From contig NZ_JACRTG010000029.1 in the NCBI RefSeq assembly GCF_014385195.1, positions 62,001 through 126,000 of the forward strand: DNA of 64,000 nucleotides. The letters run 5' to 3'. The notes beneath the pieces were generated by a model. The model had not been told where the DNA came from. It saw only the letters and a program-made list of their open reading frames with translations, and made no database searches. Positions 17,981-27,074 of this stretch are shown piece after piece (position 1 is the first letter of the stretch; every line of letters starts with the position of its first letter). Both the position numbers and the translations under genes were made by a program. The stretch is from Paratissierella segnis (GTDB lineage: Bacteria; Bacillota; Clostridia; Tissierellales; Tissierellaceae).

Positions 17981-18766
17981 TCACTTTTTATTCCAAGCGA
18001 TAGTAGGTGTTTGTGTAGCCCACATCCCACCATCTATACCAATAGTTTGACCAGTAATATATTCAGCTTGTTCAGAACATAAGAAACTTAGAAGCTTAAA
18101 TATATCTTCAGATTCGCCGAATCGACGCAATGGAATCTGGGATAGCTTGGATTCTTCCCTATGTTGAACAAAAATTTCTGACATCATTGGAGTATTGACT
18201 ACACCAGGCGCATAACAATTAACTCGGATATCATATGGTGCTAGCTCAGCAGCCCAAACCCTAGTAAGTGTTACCAAGCCATTCTTTGCCGCGCCGTATG
18301 CTCCTGAGGATGTATTGGGGAAAGTAGCAAGAATAGATGAAACGTTAATTATATTACCACCTTCCCTTTTCATAAATGGTATAACTGATCGCGTACAATA
18401 CATTGGTGCCATCAGATTTACACGAATCATCAACTCTATATGATCATCAGTAGAGGTTTCAATCATGCTTTTGTGTAATATCCCTGCATTGTTGATCAAA
18501 ATGTCGATTTTGCCAAAATGTTTACCTATATCTTCAATAATTGCTGAAACTTGTGTACTGTCACTCACATCAGTCGCATAAGCCTTAAAACGGTCTGAAT
18601 CAGTAGGACCCATATCTTTTACTACCTCATCAAGAGACTTCGAATTCAAATCAAGTAGACTTACTGCTGCACCTGCATGATAAAATTGCTCAGCAAAATA
18701 TCTACCTTGACCTTGACCAGCGCCTGTAATGACAACGATTTTTCCTTTAAACCCTTCTGTTCCCAT
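17981..18766 (-). CDS. SDR-family NAD(P)-dependent oxidoreductase
   Basis: Oxidises or reduces a sugar/polyol intermediate, probably the phosphorylated PTS product. 261 residues with Rossmann motif VVITGAGQGQGRYFAE (about 10-25), NNAG, the Ser of INVSSILA and the catalytic YGAAK pair, and the PGVVNTPM loop; this is a classical SDR. Encoded between EIIB and EIIC genes and ends just upstream of the EIIC start. Related enzymes include polyol-phosphate and 2-deoxy-gluconate dehydrogenases, but the substrate is unknown. Confidence 0.87.
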   Translation of the reverse strand: MGTEGFKGKIVVITGAGQGQGRYFAEQFYHAGAAVSLLDLNSKSLDEVVKDMGPTDSDRFKAYATDVSDSTQVSAIIEDIGKHFGKIDILINNAGILHKSMIETSTDDHIELMIRVNLMAPMYCTRSVIPFMKREGGNIINVSSILATFPNTSSGAYGAAKNGLVTLTRVWAAELAPYDIRVNCYAPGVVNTPMMSEIFVQHREESKLSQIPLRRFGESEDIFKLLSFLCSEQAEYITGQTIGIDGGMWATQTPTIAWNKK

Positions 18767-18819
18767 GGTTCTCCTCCTTTACAAAAATATTTGATATTAA
18801 CAACGCCTAGTCTCTAACA

Positions 18820-19107
18820 TTAAAGCATATTCTTCTCTTTAAAAAATACTTCTAGCTTATCTCGTATCTCTTGTTTATTTACAAAGCTGTTTAAAATAAT
18901 GATAGGAACATTGATTTCGGTTATAACTTCTGCTATTTCACTACCAACCAGTATTAAATCAGCATCTTTTACAGCACCCTTATATGTTGTAGTATCACTT
19001 ACCTCTAGATCAGCATTAATACCGAGGCTATCAATGACTTTTTTAGCATTCATTTTTAAAATTACACTGCTTCCACATCCACATCCACATATTACCAGAA
19101 TACGCAC
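18820..19107 (-). CDS. PTS system EIIB component, ascorbate/galactitol type
   Basis: Cytoplasmic phosphocarrier that passes phosphate from EIIA to the incoming sugar. 95 residues starting MRILVICGCGCGSSVILKMN; the first Cys after VI (CGCGCGSS) is in the position of the phosphorylated cysteine of SgaB/GatB proteins. Starts at GTG directly after the EIIA stop codon with GGAGGTG upstream. Confidence 0.9.
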   Translation of the reverse strand: MRILVICGCGCGSSVILKMNAKKVIDSLGINADLEVSDTTTYKGAVKDADLILVGSEIAEVITEINVPIIILNSFVNKQEIRDKLEVFFKEKNML

Positions 19108-19566
19108 TTATAAGTTCACCTCCTTTCCATTAAAAATGTCCGCAATTTTTTGTTTGTTTTTGCATTTTGCAATTTCATAGATAATATTTTCATCTTCAAA
19201 TATATCTGCAATCATTTTCATATGCGCCAAATGAACACCATCATTATATCCTGCCAATCCTATTACTAATTGAACAGGATCATTAGACTGGTTACCAAAA
19301 TAAACAGGTGCCTTGAGAGTAACAATGCTAATACCGCTACTTATCACACTAATGCTAGGTCTAGCATGAGGTATTGCTAACCCTGGAGCAATTACAATAT
19401 ATGGACCTAGTTCTTTGACCATTTTTATCATATCATCCACGTATTCTGACTTGACAAACCCATTCTTCACCAGCAGATTCCCAGCTATTACAATGGCTTC
19501 TTCCCATGTCTTAGGTTCGGCACCTAAGATAATACAATTATTAGAAACTACATTTGCTGCTTTCAT
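19108..19566 (-). CDS. PTS system EIIA component, ascorbate (UlaC) type
   Basis: Phosphocarrier accepting phosphate from HPr. 152 residues with the mannitol/fructose-like EIIA fold; the active-site histidine is in GLAIPHARP (about residue 67). Its ATG overlaps the stop codon of the deoC gene, so translation is coupled. With the EIIB and EIIC genes it makes a complete permease. Confidence 0.9.
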   Translation of the reverse strand: MKAANVVSNNCIILGAEPKTWEEAIVIAGNLLVKNGFVKSEYVDDMIKMVKELGPYIVIAPGLAIPHARPSISVISSGISIVTLKAPVYFGNQSNDPVQLVIGLAGYNDGVHLAHMKMIADIFEDENIIYEIAKCKNKQKIADIFNGKEVNL

Positions 19567-20237
19567 TCATCCAATCCAGCAACGATCTCTTTTCCTGAGC
19601 TCGCTCCTATCCTCGTTGCACCTGCTTCAATCATCTTAAGCGCATCAGCAGTAATACGTATACCACCAGCAGCCTTTAGTCCAGTAGTAGGTTTTATATG
19701 TTTTCTAATCAGCTTTACATCCTCAACTGATGTGGATCGTGGTAACATTGCGCTAAAACCAGTGGAAGTCTTTACAATATCAACCTGATTTGCCTCAGCT
19801 AACTCACAAGCTTTTATTATTTGCTCCTCATTAAGAAGTGGTGTTTCGATAATCAATTTAAGTAGAACACCATTATCATGGCATAATTGGGAAACCCCAA
19901 ATAACTCTTGGTTTACAATATTATAAAGCCCAGATTTAAGAGCACATACATTAAGAACTAAATCAATTTCTTCTGCTCCTTTTTCAATAGCTTCTTTAGT
20001 AGCACAAATTTTGACCTCAGGTACATCCATACCTAAAGGGAAACTTATTACAGTACACACCTTAGTATTAGTGTTTTTGAGAACTGATGTAGCTGTCTCT
20101 ACCAGCGTGGGAAGTATGCATACGCTTGCAAAACCTGCTTCATCAGCTTCCTTACAAAATTCGGTGATATATTGTTCCGTCTGACCAGGCTTCAAGTTTG
20201 TCTGATCAATAAATTTAGCAAGTACTTGTTTTTTCAT
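19563..20237 (-). CDS. deoC: Deoxyribose-phosphate aldolase
   Basis: Class I aldolase that cleaves 2-deoxyribose 5-phosphate to glyceraldehyde 3-phosphate and acetaldehyde, or acts on a related phosphorylated sugar. 224 residues with ICATKEAIEKGAEEIDLVLN, the Schiff-base lysine in DIVKTSTGF, and LKAAGGIR with the second active-site Lys. Length and motifs are complete. It ends inside the EIIA start. Together with the SDR it suggests the PTS substrate is converted to a ketose or deoxysugar phosphate and split here. Confidence 0.9.
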   Translation of the reverse strand: MKKQVLAKFIDQTNLKPGQTEQYITEFCKEADEAGFASVCILPTLVETATSVLKNTNTKVCTVISFPLGMDVPEVKICATKEAIEKGAEEIDLVLNVCALKSGLYNIVNQELFGVSQLCHDNGVLLKLIIETPLLNEEQIIKACELAEANQVDIVKTSTGFSAMLPRSTSVEDVKLIRKHIKPTTGLKAAGGIRITADALKMIEAGATRIGASSGKEIVAGLDE

Positions 20238-20264
20238 AATAATCTCTCCTTTCTTTACTAAGCT

Positions 20265-20924
20265 TTATAAACTGTCCACAATTTCGAATGAAGCACTAGT
20301 TGCGATACGTGAAACTCCAGCTTCAATAAAAGCTATAGCATCTTCTTTGGTACGGACACCACCAGATACCATTATTTTAAGATCATCTCCATAATGTTTT
20401 TTAACAAGCTTAACTTGGTCAAGAGTTGTTGAATAACCATATCCAGGGTTAGTCTTTAAAAAAGGTATTCCTAATTCAAGTGCAATTTCACAAGCACAAA
20501 GTTGCTCATCCTCTGTAAGTAAGCTTGCAAAATACAATAATTTGCATATCCTGCCTTCCATCATTTCTACGCATGGCTTTAAATCTTCCTTTACCTTTTC
20601 ATAATGTTTAGACTTGAATGCACTGATATCCATTGCGATATCTAACTCGTCAGCCCCATCTTTTAAAGCAGTCTGAACCTGTAATACTTTTGATTTATGG
20701 TTCATACTTCCTAATGGATAAGATATTACAGAACATAATTGCTTACCAGCAGCGTGCAAAATCTCTGCATTGCTCTTAATAAAGAATGGTTCTGTCAAAG
20801 TCATTTTGAAGTTGTAATTTAGAGTTTTGCGGACAAAAGACTCCACTTGTGTCATAGTCGGTGCAGGTGTAGCACCAAGTGATGCATCTATGATACTTTC
20901 CACATCATACTTAGTAACATTCAT
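20265..20924 (-). CDS. DeoC-family aldolase paralog
   Basis: Second DeoC/LacD-like aldolase, about 219 residues, divergent from its neighbour. It keeps the VISYPLGSMNHKSKV stretch, DGADELDIAMDI and the Schiff-base lysine in FLKTNPGYGYSTT, but the C-terminal KAAGGI motif reads MVSGGVRTKEDA, lacking that lysine. Start at ATG 20924 with AAAGGAG upstream; the longer frame to 20948 has no ribosome site. First gene of the PTS operon. It may act on a different substrate or form a hetero-oligomer with the next gene product. Confidence 0.8.
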   Translation of the reverse strand: MNVTKYDVESIIDASLGATPAPTMTQVESFVRKTLNYNFKMTLTEPFFIKSNAEILHAAGKQLCSVISYPLGSMNHKSKVLQVQTALKDGADELDIAMDISAFKSKHYEKVKEDLKPCVEMMEGRICKLLYFASLLTEDEQLCACEIALELGIPFLKTNPGYGYSTTLDQVKLVKKHYGDDLKIMVSGGVRTKEDAIAFIEAGVSRIATSASFEIVDSL

Positions 20925-20999
20925 TTTATAACTCCTTTCTCTATACATGTATTCTTGATAACAGTGAGGCTAAATTTGAATCACTGCTACTTAATTTCA

Positions 21000-21028
21000 A
21001 GCATAGCATGAGGAATATTATGTGTAAA
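21000..21028 (-). promoter_or_regulatory. Putative promoter of the PTS operon
   Basis: On the minus strand TTTACA (21023-21028) and TATGCT (21000-21005) are spaced by 17 bp, about 75 bp before the first aldolase gene. No cre site was seen nearby. Confidence 0.45.
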
Positions 21029-21216
21029 TCATATATGTTTTCACTCCCATTTTGAAATTTATTATTGAATAACTAGATAAGCTATACTAAAAAGGACAAG
21101 TTAATTCTGAAAAAATAATACTATTAGGTCAAATGACCCAGGGTAATGTATAATAAGAGTTAGTAGATACTGACGAATGGAGGATTCCCCAATGGGGAAT
21201 TATAGCAGAAGAAATA

Positions 21217-21546
21217 ATGGAAAGTAATAATTCATGTCAAAGATTACTTAATGAATTAAAAGAAGAATATGGGTTAAGCCCAATAGAGACGAAAGCACTG
21301 ATTGAGCAGTATCTAGTACCAGCTGCACTTACCGCGAGTTTTAATTGTGAAGAAAATCCAGAAAACAGAAAAGGTTTAGCATTTACAAAAATTAAAATCC
21401 AACAATTAACATGAATTTATGAAGATAATCTTCTTAGCTATGAAGATATAGGAAATATACTGTGGATAAGTATATGCATTATAAATCGTTACATAAACAC
21501 TATCGAAAGGTATAAAAAGGTGGAAAATTTCTTTAATTTGATCTAA
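21217..21546 (+). pseudogene. DUF1670-like protein, interrupted by a stop codon
   Basis: Starts at ATG 21217 and reads QRLLNELKEEYGLSPIETKAL, the N-terminal pattern of DUF1670 proteins. A TGA at 21412 stops it after 65 residues, but the same frame goes on with IYEDNLLSYEDIGNILWIS and INRYINTIERYKK, resembling the family's helix-turn-helix region, to a stop at 21546. The parent family is longer, so the middle also looks shortened. No strong ribosome site. Function of the family is unknown. Confidence 0.4.
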
Positions 21547-21609
21547 TAGAAAACAAGCTTTTGAAACTAGTTTTTGTGATTTAACTTTAAAAAGTCTAAT
21601 TTAGCCCTG

Positions 21610-21729
21610 CTATTGATATAGGCTCACTGCGGAAACCTTCAGCGAGCCTATATCAATAATTTTATTTTGACCTAATGACTTCTCTAAATCCATAACCCTT
21701 ATGCAAGTATGCAAAAATTTGTATTCCAA
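21610..21729 (-). pseudogene. Truncated glyoxalase I (lactoylglutathione lyase) N-terminal fragment
   Basis: A TTG with GGAGGGA upstream opens EYKFLHTCIRVMDLEKSLGQ, which matches the first strand of glyoxalase I proteins, including the metal-binding His. Homology stops after about 19 residues; the frame then runs into the hairpin at 21611-21658 and ends. Most of the gene has been deleted. The 400 bp from 21547 to 21946 hold only this fragment and the hairpin. Confidence 0.5.
21611..21658. terminator. Strong bidirectional hairpin
   Basis: TATTGATATAGGCTC (21611-21625) and GAGCCTATATCAATA (21644-21658) form a perfect 15-bp stem, extended by CTG/CAG in the loop. ATTTTATTTT follows on the plus strand. 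It probably ends transcripts of the DUF1670 remnant and of the minus-strand genes to its right. Confidence 0.65.
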
Positions 21730-21946
21730 AAATATCCCTCCTATTTATTTAAGGTATAGTATAACATACCCACTCATCATTCATTAAAAAAACAGTATTT
21801 GTTAAACAACACAATCTATAAGAAGAACCAAAAACAATCATCATATGTTGTAGAAAACTTCTTAGAAAATATAATTCAAGAGAAAAACAAAACACCCTAA
21901 ACAGTAGTATAATAAATTGGAGATGCATAATGCATAAATGAAGCTG

Positions 21947-22936
21947 TTAATTCTTTTCAAATTCAATTATATCTCGTAATTCTGGTACAACATCCTTTGG
22001 CAACTCTCCATACAAACCTTGAACCAAATTTTGTGCAGCTGCCATAGCCATTTTATTTCTTGTTTTTTCAGTTGAAGATGCAATATGTGGCACCGTAATC
22101 ACATTTTTCATTTTTAGCAAAGGGCTATTGCTGTCAACTGGTTCTTGTTCATATACATCAAGACCGGCAGCTAATATCTTATTATTTTGTAATGCTCTTA
22201 TTAAAGCATTTTCATCTACAGTTTTTCCTCTGGAGGCATTGATGAAAATAGCTTCTTTTTTCATCTTTGAGAATTTATCATCATCCATAAGATGATATGT
22301 CTCATCTGTTAATGGAGTCATTAAAACCACAAATTCACAAGTACCTAGTAAAGAATCCAATTCTAGATACCTTACCCCAAAGGAATCCTCAATTTCATGT
22401 CTTCTATTCCTATTATAATAATAAACATCCATATCAAAACCTAACTTAGCTCTTTTAGCCACATACCCGCCTATTCTCCCCATACCAATAATTCCGAGAG
22501 ATGATTTATAAACATCTTTTCCAAAAAATATTTCATCATCTCCCTTTTTCCAATTACCATCTTTAACATATCCATCTAATTCAGGAATTCTCCTAGCAGA
22601 AGCTATTATAAGTCCCATTATCAAATCCGCCACGGTATTATTTAGTACTTCAGGTGTATTAGTTCCAATAATATTTCTTTTTTTCATAGCATCAATGTCA
22701 AAATTATTATATCCAACAGATATATTGCTGATTATCTTAAGCTTTGGAGCATGTTCTAGAAAATTTTCATCTACCTTAATTGGAGGCATTATTATCCCTT
22801 CCGCATCATGAATTTTATCTATTATTGTATTATAATTTGCCTTTTCACTCAAAATCGCATAATCACAATATTTTGCAATATATTCTTCTACATCTTTTGG
22901 AATTTTTTTAGCAATTATCACTTTAGGTTTTAACAT
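21947..22936 (-). CDS. D-isomer-specific 2-hydroxyacid dehydrogenase (GhrB/2-ketogluconate reductase-like)
   Basis: NAD(P)H-dependent reduction of a 2-keto acid such as glyoxylate, hydroxypyruvate or 2-ketogluconate. 329 residues: substrate-binding domain, NAD fold with SLGIIGMGRIGGYVAKRA (about 146-163), and the catalytic triad Arg in NASRGKTVDE, Glu in DVYEQEP and His in VPHIASST. Start ATG has AGGAGGT upstream. It stands alone, divergent from pxpA across a 275-bp region. The exact substrate cannot be fixed; phosphoglycerate dehydrogenase is less likely since the C-terminal ACT domain is absent. Confidence 0.85.
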   Translation of the reverse strand: MLKPKVIIAKKIPKDVEEYIAKYCDYAILSEKANYNTIIDKIHDAEGIIMPPIKVDENFLEHAPKLKIISNISVGYNNFDIDAMKKRNIIGTNTPEVLNNTVADLIMGLIIASARRIPELDGYVKDGNWKKGDDEIFFGKDVYKSSLGIIGMGRIGGYVAKRAKLGFDMDVYYYNRNRRHEIEDSFGVRYLELDSLLGTCEFVVLMTPLTDETYHLMDDDKFSKMKKEAIFINASRGKTVDENALIRALQNNKILAAGLDVYEQEPVDSNSPLLKMKNVITVPHIASSTEKTRNKMAMAAAQNLVQGLYGELPKDVVPELRDIIEFEKN

Positions 22937-23211
22937 ATTTATACCTCCTATTTTGAAGTTTACTATAAAAAGGTTAACTATACATAGGATGATATAAGCA
23001 GCCTAATTTCAGTATTTTGAATCATCCCATTATTAAATAGTACCCCAATATTAATCATTAATAACTATTAATAATCTTTTTTATCTTTACCCATCATTCA
23101 CCCAATTTTAATTCAATATTCTAAAAAATTAAAGACTTTTCTACATTAATATTGTATTATTAATATATAGTAGATTTTATTAAGCAGTTTAATTTTAATG
23201 GAGGTGTTATT

Positions 23212-23994
23212 ATGAAGGGATTTGTAGACCTAAACTCAGACTTAGGAGAAAGTTTTGGAGCCTATACCATTGGTTTAGACTCAGAGGTACTTAAATATGT
23301 CACTTCTGCAAACGTTGCCTGCGGATGGCACGCCGGTGATCCTCTAATAATGGACAAAACTGTTAAGCTCGCAGTAGAAAATGGGGTCGCAGTTGGCGCA
23401 CATCCCGGTTATCCTGATTTAATGGCTTTTGGAAGAAGAAATATGGATATTACACCAAATGAAGCAAAAAATTATATGCTTTATCAATTAGGTGCATTGA
23501 GTGCCTTTGCTAAATTCCATGGTACAAAGATACAGCATATGAAACTACATGGTGCATTTTATAATACCGCATGTGTAAAAAAAGAATTAGCAGATGCAAT
23601 AGTAGAAGCCATGTTAGAAGTAGACAAAGATATAATTATCATGGCATTAAGCGGAAGCTGCTTATTACAAATAGCTGAAGAAAGGGGGTTAAAGGTTGCT
23701 CACGAAGTATTTGCAGACAGGGCATATAATGCAGATGGTACATTAGTTAACAGAAGATTGCCCGGTGCAATGATACATGATAAAAACTTAGCAATTCAAA
23801 GAATTAAAAGAATGGTATTAGAAGGAAAGGTTACAGCTATTGACGGTACAGATATTGACATCAAGGCTGATTCAATCTGTGTTCATGGAGATAATCCTGA
23901 AGCAGTTAGTTTTGTGAAATTGATAAGAGAGAGTCTAGAGGCAGAAGGGATAGAAGTCAAAAATATAGGTAGTTTTATTAAAAGGGGGAATTAG
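23212..23994 (+). CDS. pxpA: 5-oxoprolinase subunit A (LamB/YcsF family)
   Basis: Subunit of the ATP-dependent 5-oxoprolinase that opens pyroglutamate to glutamate. 260 residues with the family start VDLNSDLGESFGAYTIGLD, the metal-site segment NVACGWHAGDP, GAHPGYPD and KLHGAFYN. First gene of a plus-strand operon with an NRAMP-like transporter, pxpB and pxpC, spaced 3-15 bp or overlapping. GGAGGTG precedes the ATG. A nearby source of 5-oxoproline is gamma-glutamyl turnover, which fits the gamma-glutamyltransferase encoded at 57.2 kb. Confidence 0.95.
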   Translation: MKGFVDLNSDLGESFGAYTIGLDSEVLKYVTSANVACGWHAGDPLIMDKTVKLAVENGVAVGAHPGYPDLMAFGRRNMDITPNEAKNYMLYQLGALSAFAKFHGTKIQHMKLHGAFYNTACVKKELADAIVEAMLEVDKDIIIMALSGSCLLQIAEERGLKVAHEVFADRAYNADGTLVNRRLPGAMIHDKNLAIQRIKRMVLEGKVTAIDGTDIDIKADSICVHGDNPEAVSFVKLIRESLEAEGIEVKNIGSFIKRGN

Positions 23995-23997
23995 AAT

Positions 23998-25191
23998 ATG
24001 AGTAAGACAAAAAGTAAAAATTATTCAGTTCTTATTGGCGCAGCATTTTTAATGGCTACATCGGCAATCGGACCGGGTTTCTTGACTCAAACTGCAGTAT
24101 TCACCGGTGAACTTCAATCAACCTTTGGGTTTGTTATACTTGTATCTGTAATCTTATCCTTGATTGCTCAGCTTAATGTTTGGAGAATTATAGGCGTATC
24201 AGGGCTTAAAGGACAAGAAATCGCAAATAAGGTTGTTCCGGGATTAGGCTATTTTGTTGCATTTTTAGTAGCTTTAGGCGGATTAGCATTCAATATCGGA
24301 AATGTTGGCGGAGCCGCTATGGGATTTAATATTTTATTTGGAATAGATATTAAAATCGCCGCAGTTATATCAGCCGCATTAGCAATCGTAATCTTCGTTT
24401 CTAAAGAAGCAGGCAAGGCAATGGATAATTTGACCAAAATATTGGGTGGCATAATGATAGTCTTAGTTGCTTATGTAGCTATAAAAACAAAACCTCCAAT
24501 AGGTGAGGCTCTTTATAGAACCGTAATACCTAAAGAATTTCCTATGCTTGCAATTATAACCTTGGTAGGTGGCACTGTAGGCGGATATATAACATTTTCA
24601 GGAGGGCATAGGCTTATAGATGCCGGAATCTCCGGTGAAGAAAATTTAGATGAAATAAACAAATCGGCATATATGGGAATCGGAATAGCAGCAATAATGA
24701 GAGTATTGTTATTCTTAGCTGTTTTGGGAGTCGTTTCAAAAGGATTTGTACTTGACCCTGCAAGTCCTCCGGCATCTGCTTTTAAGGAGGCAGCTGGAAA
24801 CTTTGGATATAAAGTATTTGGGCTAGTCATTTGGGCTGCAGCTCTTACATCAATAGTAGGCGCTGCATATACATCGGTTTCATTTATTTCAACATTTACA
24901 AAACTGATATCCGACCATGTTAATAAGTGGATAATTGGATTTATAGGCGTATCTACGATTATATTTATTACCATAGGTCAGCCTGCAAAGTTATTGGTAG
25001 TTGCAGGATCATTGAATGGACTTATACTTCCTGTAACCCTAGGTACCATGCTATTAGCATCCGGAAAGAAAGAAATAGTTGGCGATTATAAACATCCTAA
25101 ATGGCTGCTTATCACTGGCATTTTAGTAGTAATAATTACAGCTTTCTTAGGAATAAGCTCCTTGTCAGGTCTTAAGGCTCTATGGAGCTAG
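23998..25191 (+). CDS. NRAMP-family transporter lacking the canonical metal motifs (YcsG-like)
   Basis: Membrane transporter, 397 residues, about 11 hydrophobic segments. It has the NRAMP overall pattern but the TM1 metal motif DPGN is replaced (SAIGPGFLTQTAVFTG, about 23-38) and the TM6 MPH motif by SGGH (TFSGGHRLIDAG, about 199-210). It is therefore unlikely to move Mn or Fe in the usual way. Its place between pxpA and pxpB, as in Bacillus ycsG-ycsFI operons, makes 5-oxoproline or another organic solute a reasonable substrate. This is inference. Confidence 0.85.
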   Translation: MSKTKSKNYSVLIGAAFLMATSAIGPGFLTQTAVFTGELQSTFGFVILVSVILSLIAQLNVWRIIGVSGLKGQEIANKVVPGLGYFVAFLVALGGLAFNIGNVGGAAMGFNILFGIDIKIAAVISAALAIVIFVSKEAGKAMDNLTKILGGIMIVLVAYVAIKTKPPIGEALYRTVIPKEFPMLAIITLVGGTVGGYITFSGGHRLIDAGISGEENLDEINKSAYMGIGIAAIMRVLLFLAVLGVVSKGFVLDPASPPASAFKEAAGNFGYKVFGLVIWAAALTSIVGAAYTSVSFISTFTKLISDHVNKWIIGFIGVSTIIFITIGQPAKLLVVAGSLNGLILPVTLGTMLLASGKKEIVGDYKHPKWLLITGILVVIITAFLGISSLSGLKALWS

Positions 25192-25206
25192 AAAAGGGTG
25201 ATTTGA

Positions 25207-25953
25207 ATGTATGATAAAACGAAGTTTCTTCCTGCAGGTGATCGAGCCTTAGTAATGGAATTCGGAAATAGCATTAGTCCGGAAATCAATACAAAAATCA
25301 GAAATATGGCTAATACAATAAATAATTTAAATATCAATTATATAACTGAAATCATTCCTACCTACAGATCAATTTTGATTATTTTTGATCCATTACAAAT
25401 TTCATACGGAAAACTGATAGAAAATCTAGAGGAAATTGAAAGTTCTATGGGCGAAGGAGATGTAGGAGCTATAAGGATCGTAGAAATCCCTACAGTATAT
25501 GGTGGAGAATACGGTCCAGATATCGAATTCGTGGCAAGTCACAACAACTTAACTGTTGAAGAGGTCATTGAGATACATACATCAAGGGATTATCTTCTTT
25601 ACATGTTAGGTTTTACTCCGGGATTTGGATATCTGGGCGGAATGGATGAAAGAATTGCCACACCCAGACTTAAAACACCGAGAACTAAAATTCCCGGAGG
25701 ATCCACTGGCGTCGCAGGTTCACAGACAGGGATATACCCCATAGATAGTCCGGGAGGTTGGCAGCTTCTAGGGCGCACTCCTATTAAGCTTTATGATCCC
25801 ATATCAGATCCGCCTGTACTTCTAAAGGCAGGAGACTTTATAAGATTTGTACAAATAACTGAAGAAGAATATAAGGAAATACAAGAATTAGTCAAAAGGA
25901 ACGAATATGAGGTAAATATTATAATGGATGGGGAGGTAAGAAGCCATGAATAA
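25207..25953 (+). CDS. pxpB: 5-oxoprolinase subunit B (KipI family)
   Basis: AHS1-domain subunit of 5-oxoprolinase, 248 residues. Signatures are FLPAGDRALVMEFGN near the start, YLLYMLGFTPGFGYLGGMDE (about 129-148), the PRLKTPRTKIPGGSTGVAG loop and the GGWQLLGRTP end. Overlaps pxpC by 8 nt, so translation is coupled. In Bacillus the orthologue also inhibits the kinase KinA; nothing here tests that. Confidence 0.93.
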   Translation: MYDKTKFLPAGDRALVMEFGNSISPEINTKIRNMANTINNLNINYITEIIPTYRSILIIFDPLQISYGKLIENLEEIESSMGEGDVGAIRIVEIPTVYGGEYGPDIEFVASHNNLTVEEVIEIHTSRDYLLYMLGFTPGFGYLGGMDERIATPRLKTPRTKIPGGSTGVAGSQTGIYPIDSPGGWQLLGRTPIKLYDPISDPPVLLKAGDFIRFVQITEEEYKEIQELVKRNEYEVNIIMDGEVRSHE

Positions 25954-26974
25954 AATTATAATAAAAAAGCCCGGACTTTTTACTACCATCCAAGACCAAG
26001 GAAGATGGGGCTTTCAACAATTTGGAATAACTACAGCGGGGGCGATGGACAACTTCTCCATGAGAATTGCAAACATGCTCATCGGAAATAAAGAGAATGA
26101 AGCTCTGTTAGAATGTACCTTTTTAGGACCTGAAGTTGAATTTGGTTGTGATGAAATCATAAGCATTACAGGGGCCAACATGAGTCCTAAGATCAATGGA
26201 GAACCAGCCTTGATGTGGACTTCAATTAGAGTAAATGCAGGAGATAAACTTACGTTTTCCGGTGTACTGAATGGATTAAGAACTTACATTGCCTTCAGTA
26301 AAGGGATTGATGTCCCGAAAGTCATGGGAAGCAAGTCAACCTATGTTAGAGGAAACCTTGGCGGATTGAATGGTGGAAAGTTGTCAGAAAATGACGAAAT
26401 TAAATTGGGTGAAAAATCTTTAAGCAATGAGGGAAGCTATCTTCTTAAAGGATTTATGCCAATATACAAGAAAGAAAATGTAGTCAGGGTGGTAATGGGA
26501 CCTCAGGATGATTATTTCACTGATGAAGCCATCCAAGCTTTTTTGAATTCTATCTACAAGGTCACAGCTGAATCTGACAGAATGGGCTATAGACTTGATG
26601 GACCAAAGATTGAGCACAAACTGGGAGCGGATATAATATCCGATGGCATAGTCTCAGGTTCGGTCCAAGTACCAGGGCATGGCTCTCCGATAATAATGAT
26701 GAATGATAAACAAACTACGGGAGGATATACAAAGATTGCTACAGTGATAACTCCTGATTTAAACTTACTTGCCCAAATGAGCCCGGGATGCGAGTTAAGA
26801 TTTGAAAAGGTGACAGTTGAGAAATCCCATGAATTATATATAGAATATGAGAATCAATTTAAGGAAATACGAGAGTTTATTGATAAAAATAGATTTCAAT
26901 TCCATAAAACTAAAAACCTCAATCTCAATATATCCGAAAGGATATTTAATGTTAAAGTAAACGAGATAGAATGA
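25946..26974 (+). CDS. pxpC: 5-oxoprolinase subunit C (KipA/AHS2 family)
   Basis: Biotin-independent carboxylase-like AHS2 subunit that forms the oxoprolinase with PxpA and PxpB. 342 residues with KPGLFTTIQDQGRWGFQQFG, GAMDNFSMRIANMLIGN, SESDRMGYRLDGP-like AESDRMGYRLDGP and IISDGIVSGSVQVPGHGSP. Last gene of the operon; a terminator lies about 100 bp downstream. Confidence 0.93.
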   Translation: MNKIIIKKPGLFTTIQDQGRWGFQQFGITTAGAMDNFSMRIANMLIGNKENEALLECTFLGPEVEFGCDEIISITGANMSPKINGEPALMWTSIRVNAGDKLTFSGVLNGLRTYIAFSKGIDVPKVMGSKSTYVRGNLGGLNGGKLSENDEIKLGEKSLSNEGSYLLKGFMPIYKKENVVRVVMGPQDDYFTDEAIQAFLNSIYKVTAESDRMGYRLDGPKIEHKLGADIISDGIVSGSVQVPGHGSPIIMMNDKQTTGGYTKIATVITPDLNLLAQMSPGCELRFEKVTVEKSHELYIEYENQFKEIREFIDKNRFQFHKTKNLNLNISERIFNVKVNEIE

Positions 26975-27074
26975 CTATAATGAGATAGTCTCTCTAGACT
27001 CCAAACATCATATCATAAAATACTTAGCAAAAACTTATAAAAGGATCAATCAGAAATAGTTGCTCCGTGAACTA

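Noticed and set aside
23998..25191. Manganese/iron NRAMP transporter call
   Set aside because: The DPGN and MPH motifs are both absent, so a standard metal function is not supported.
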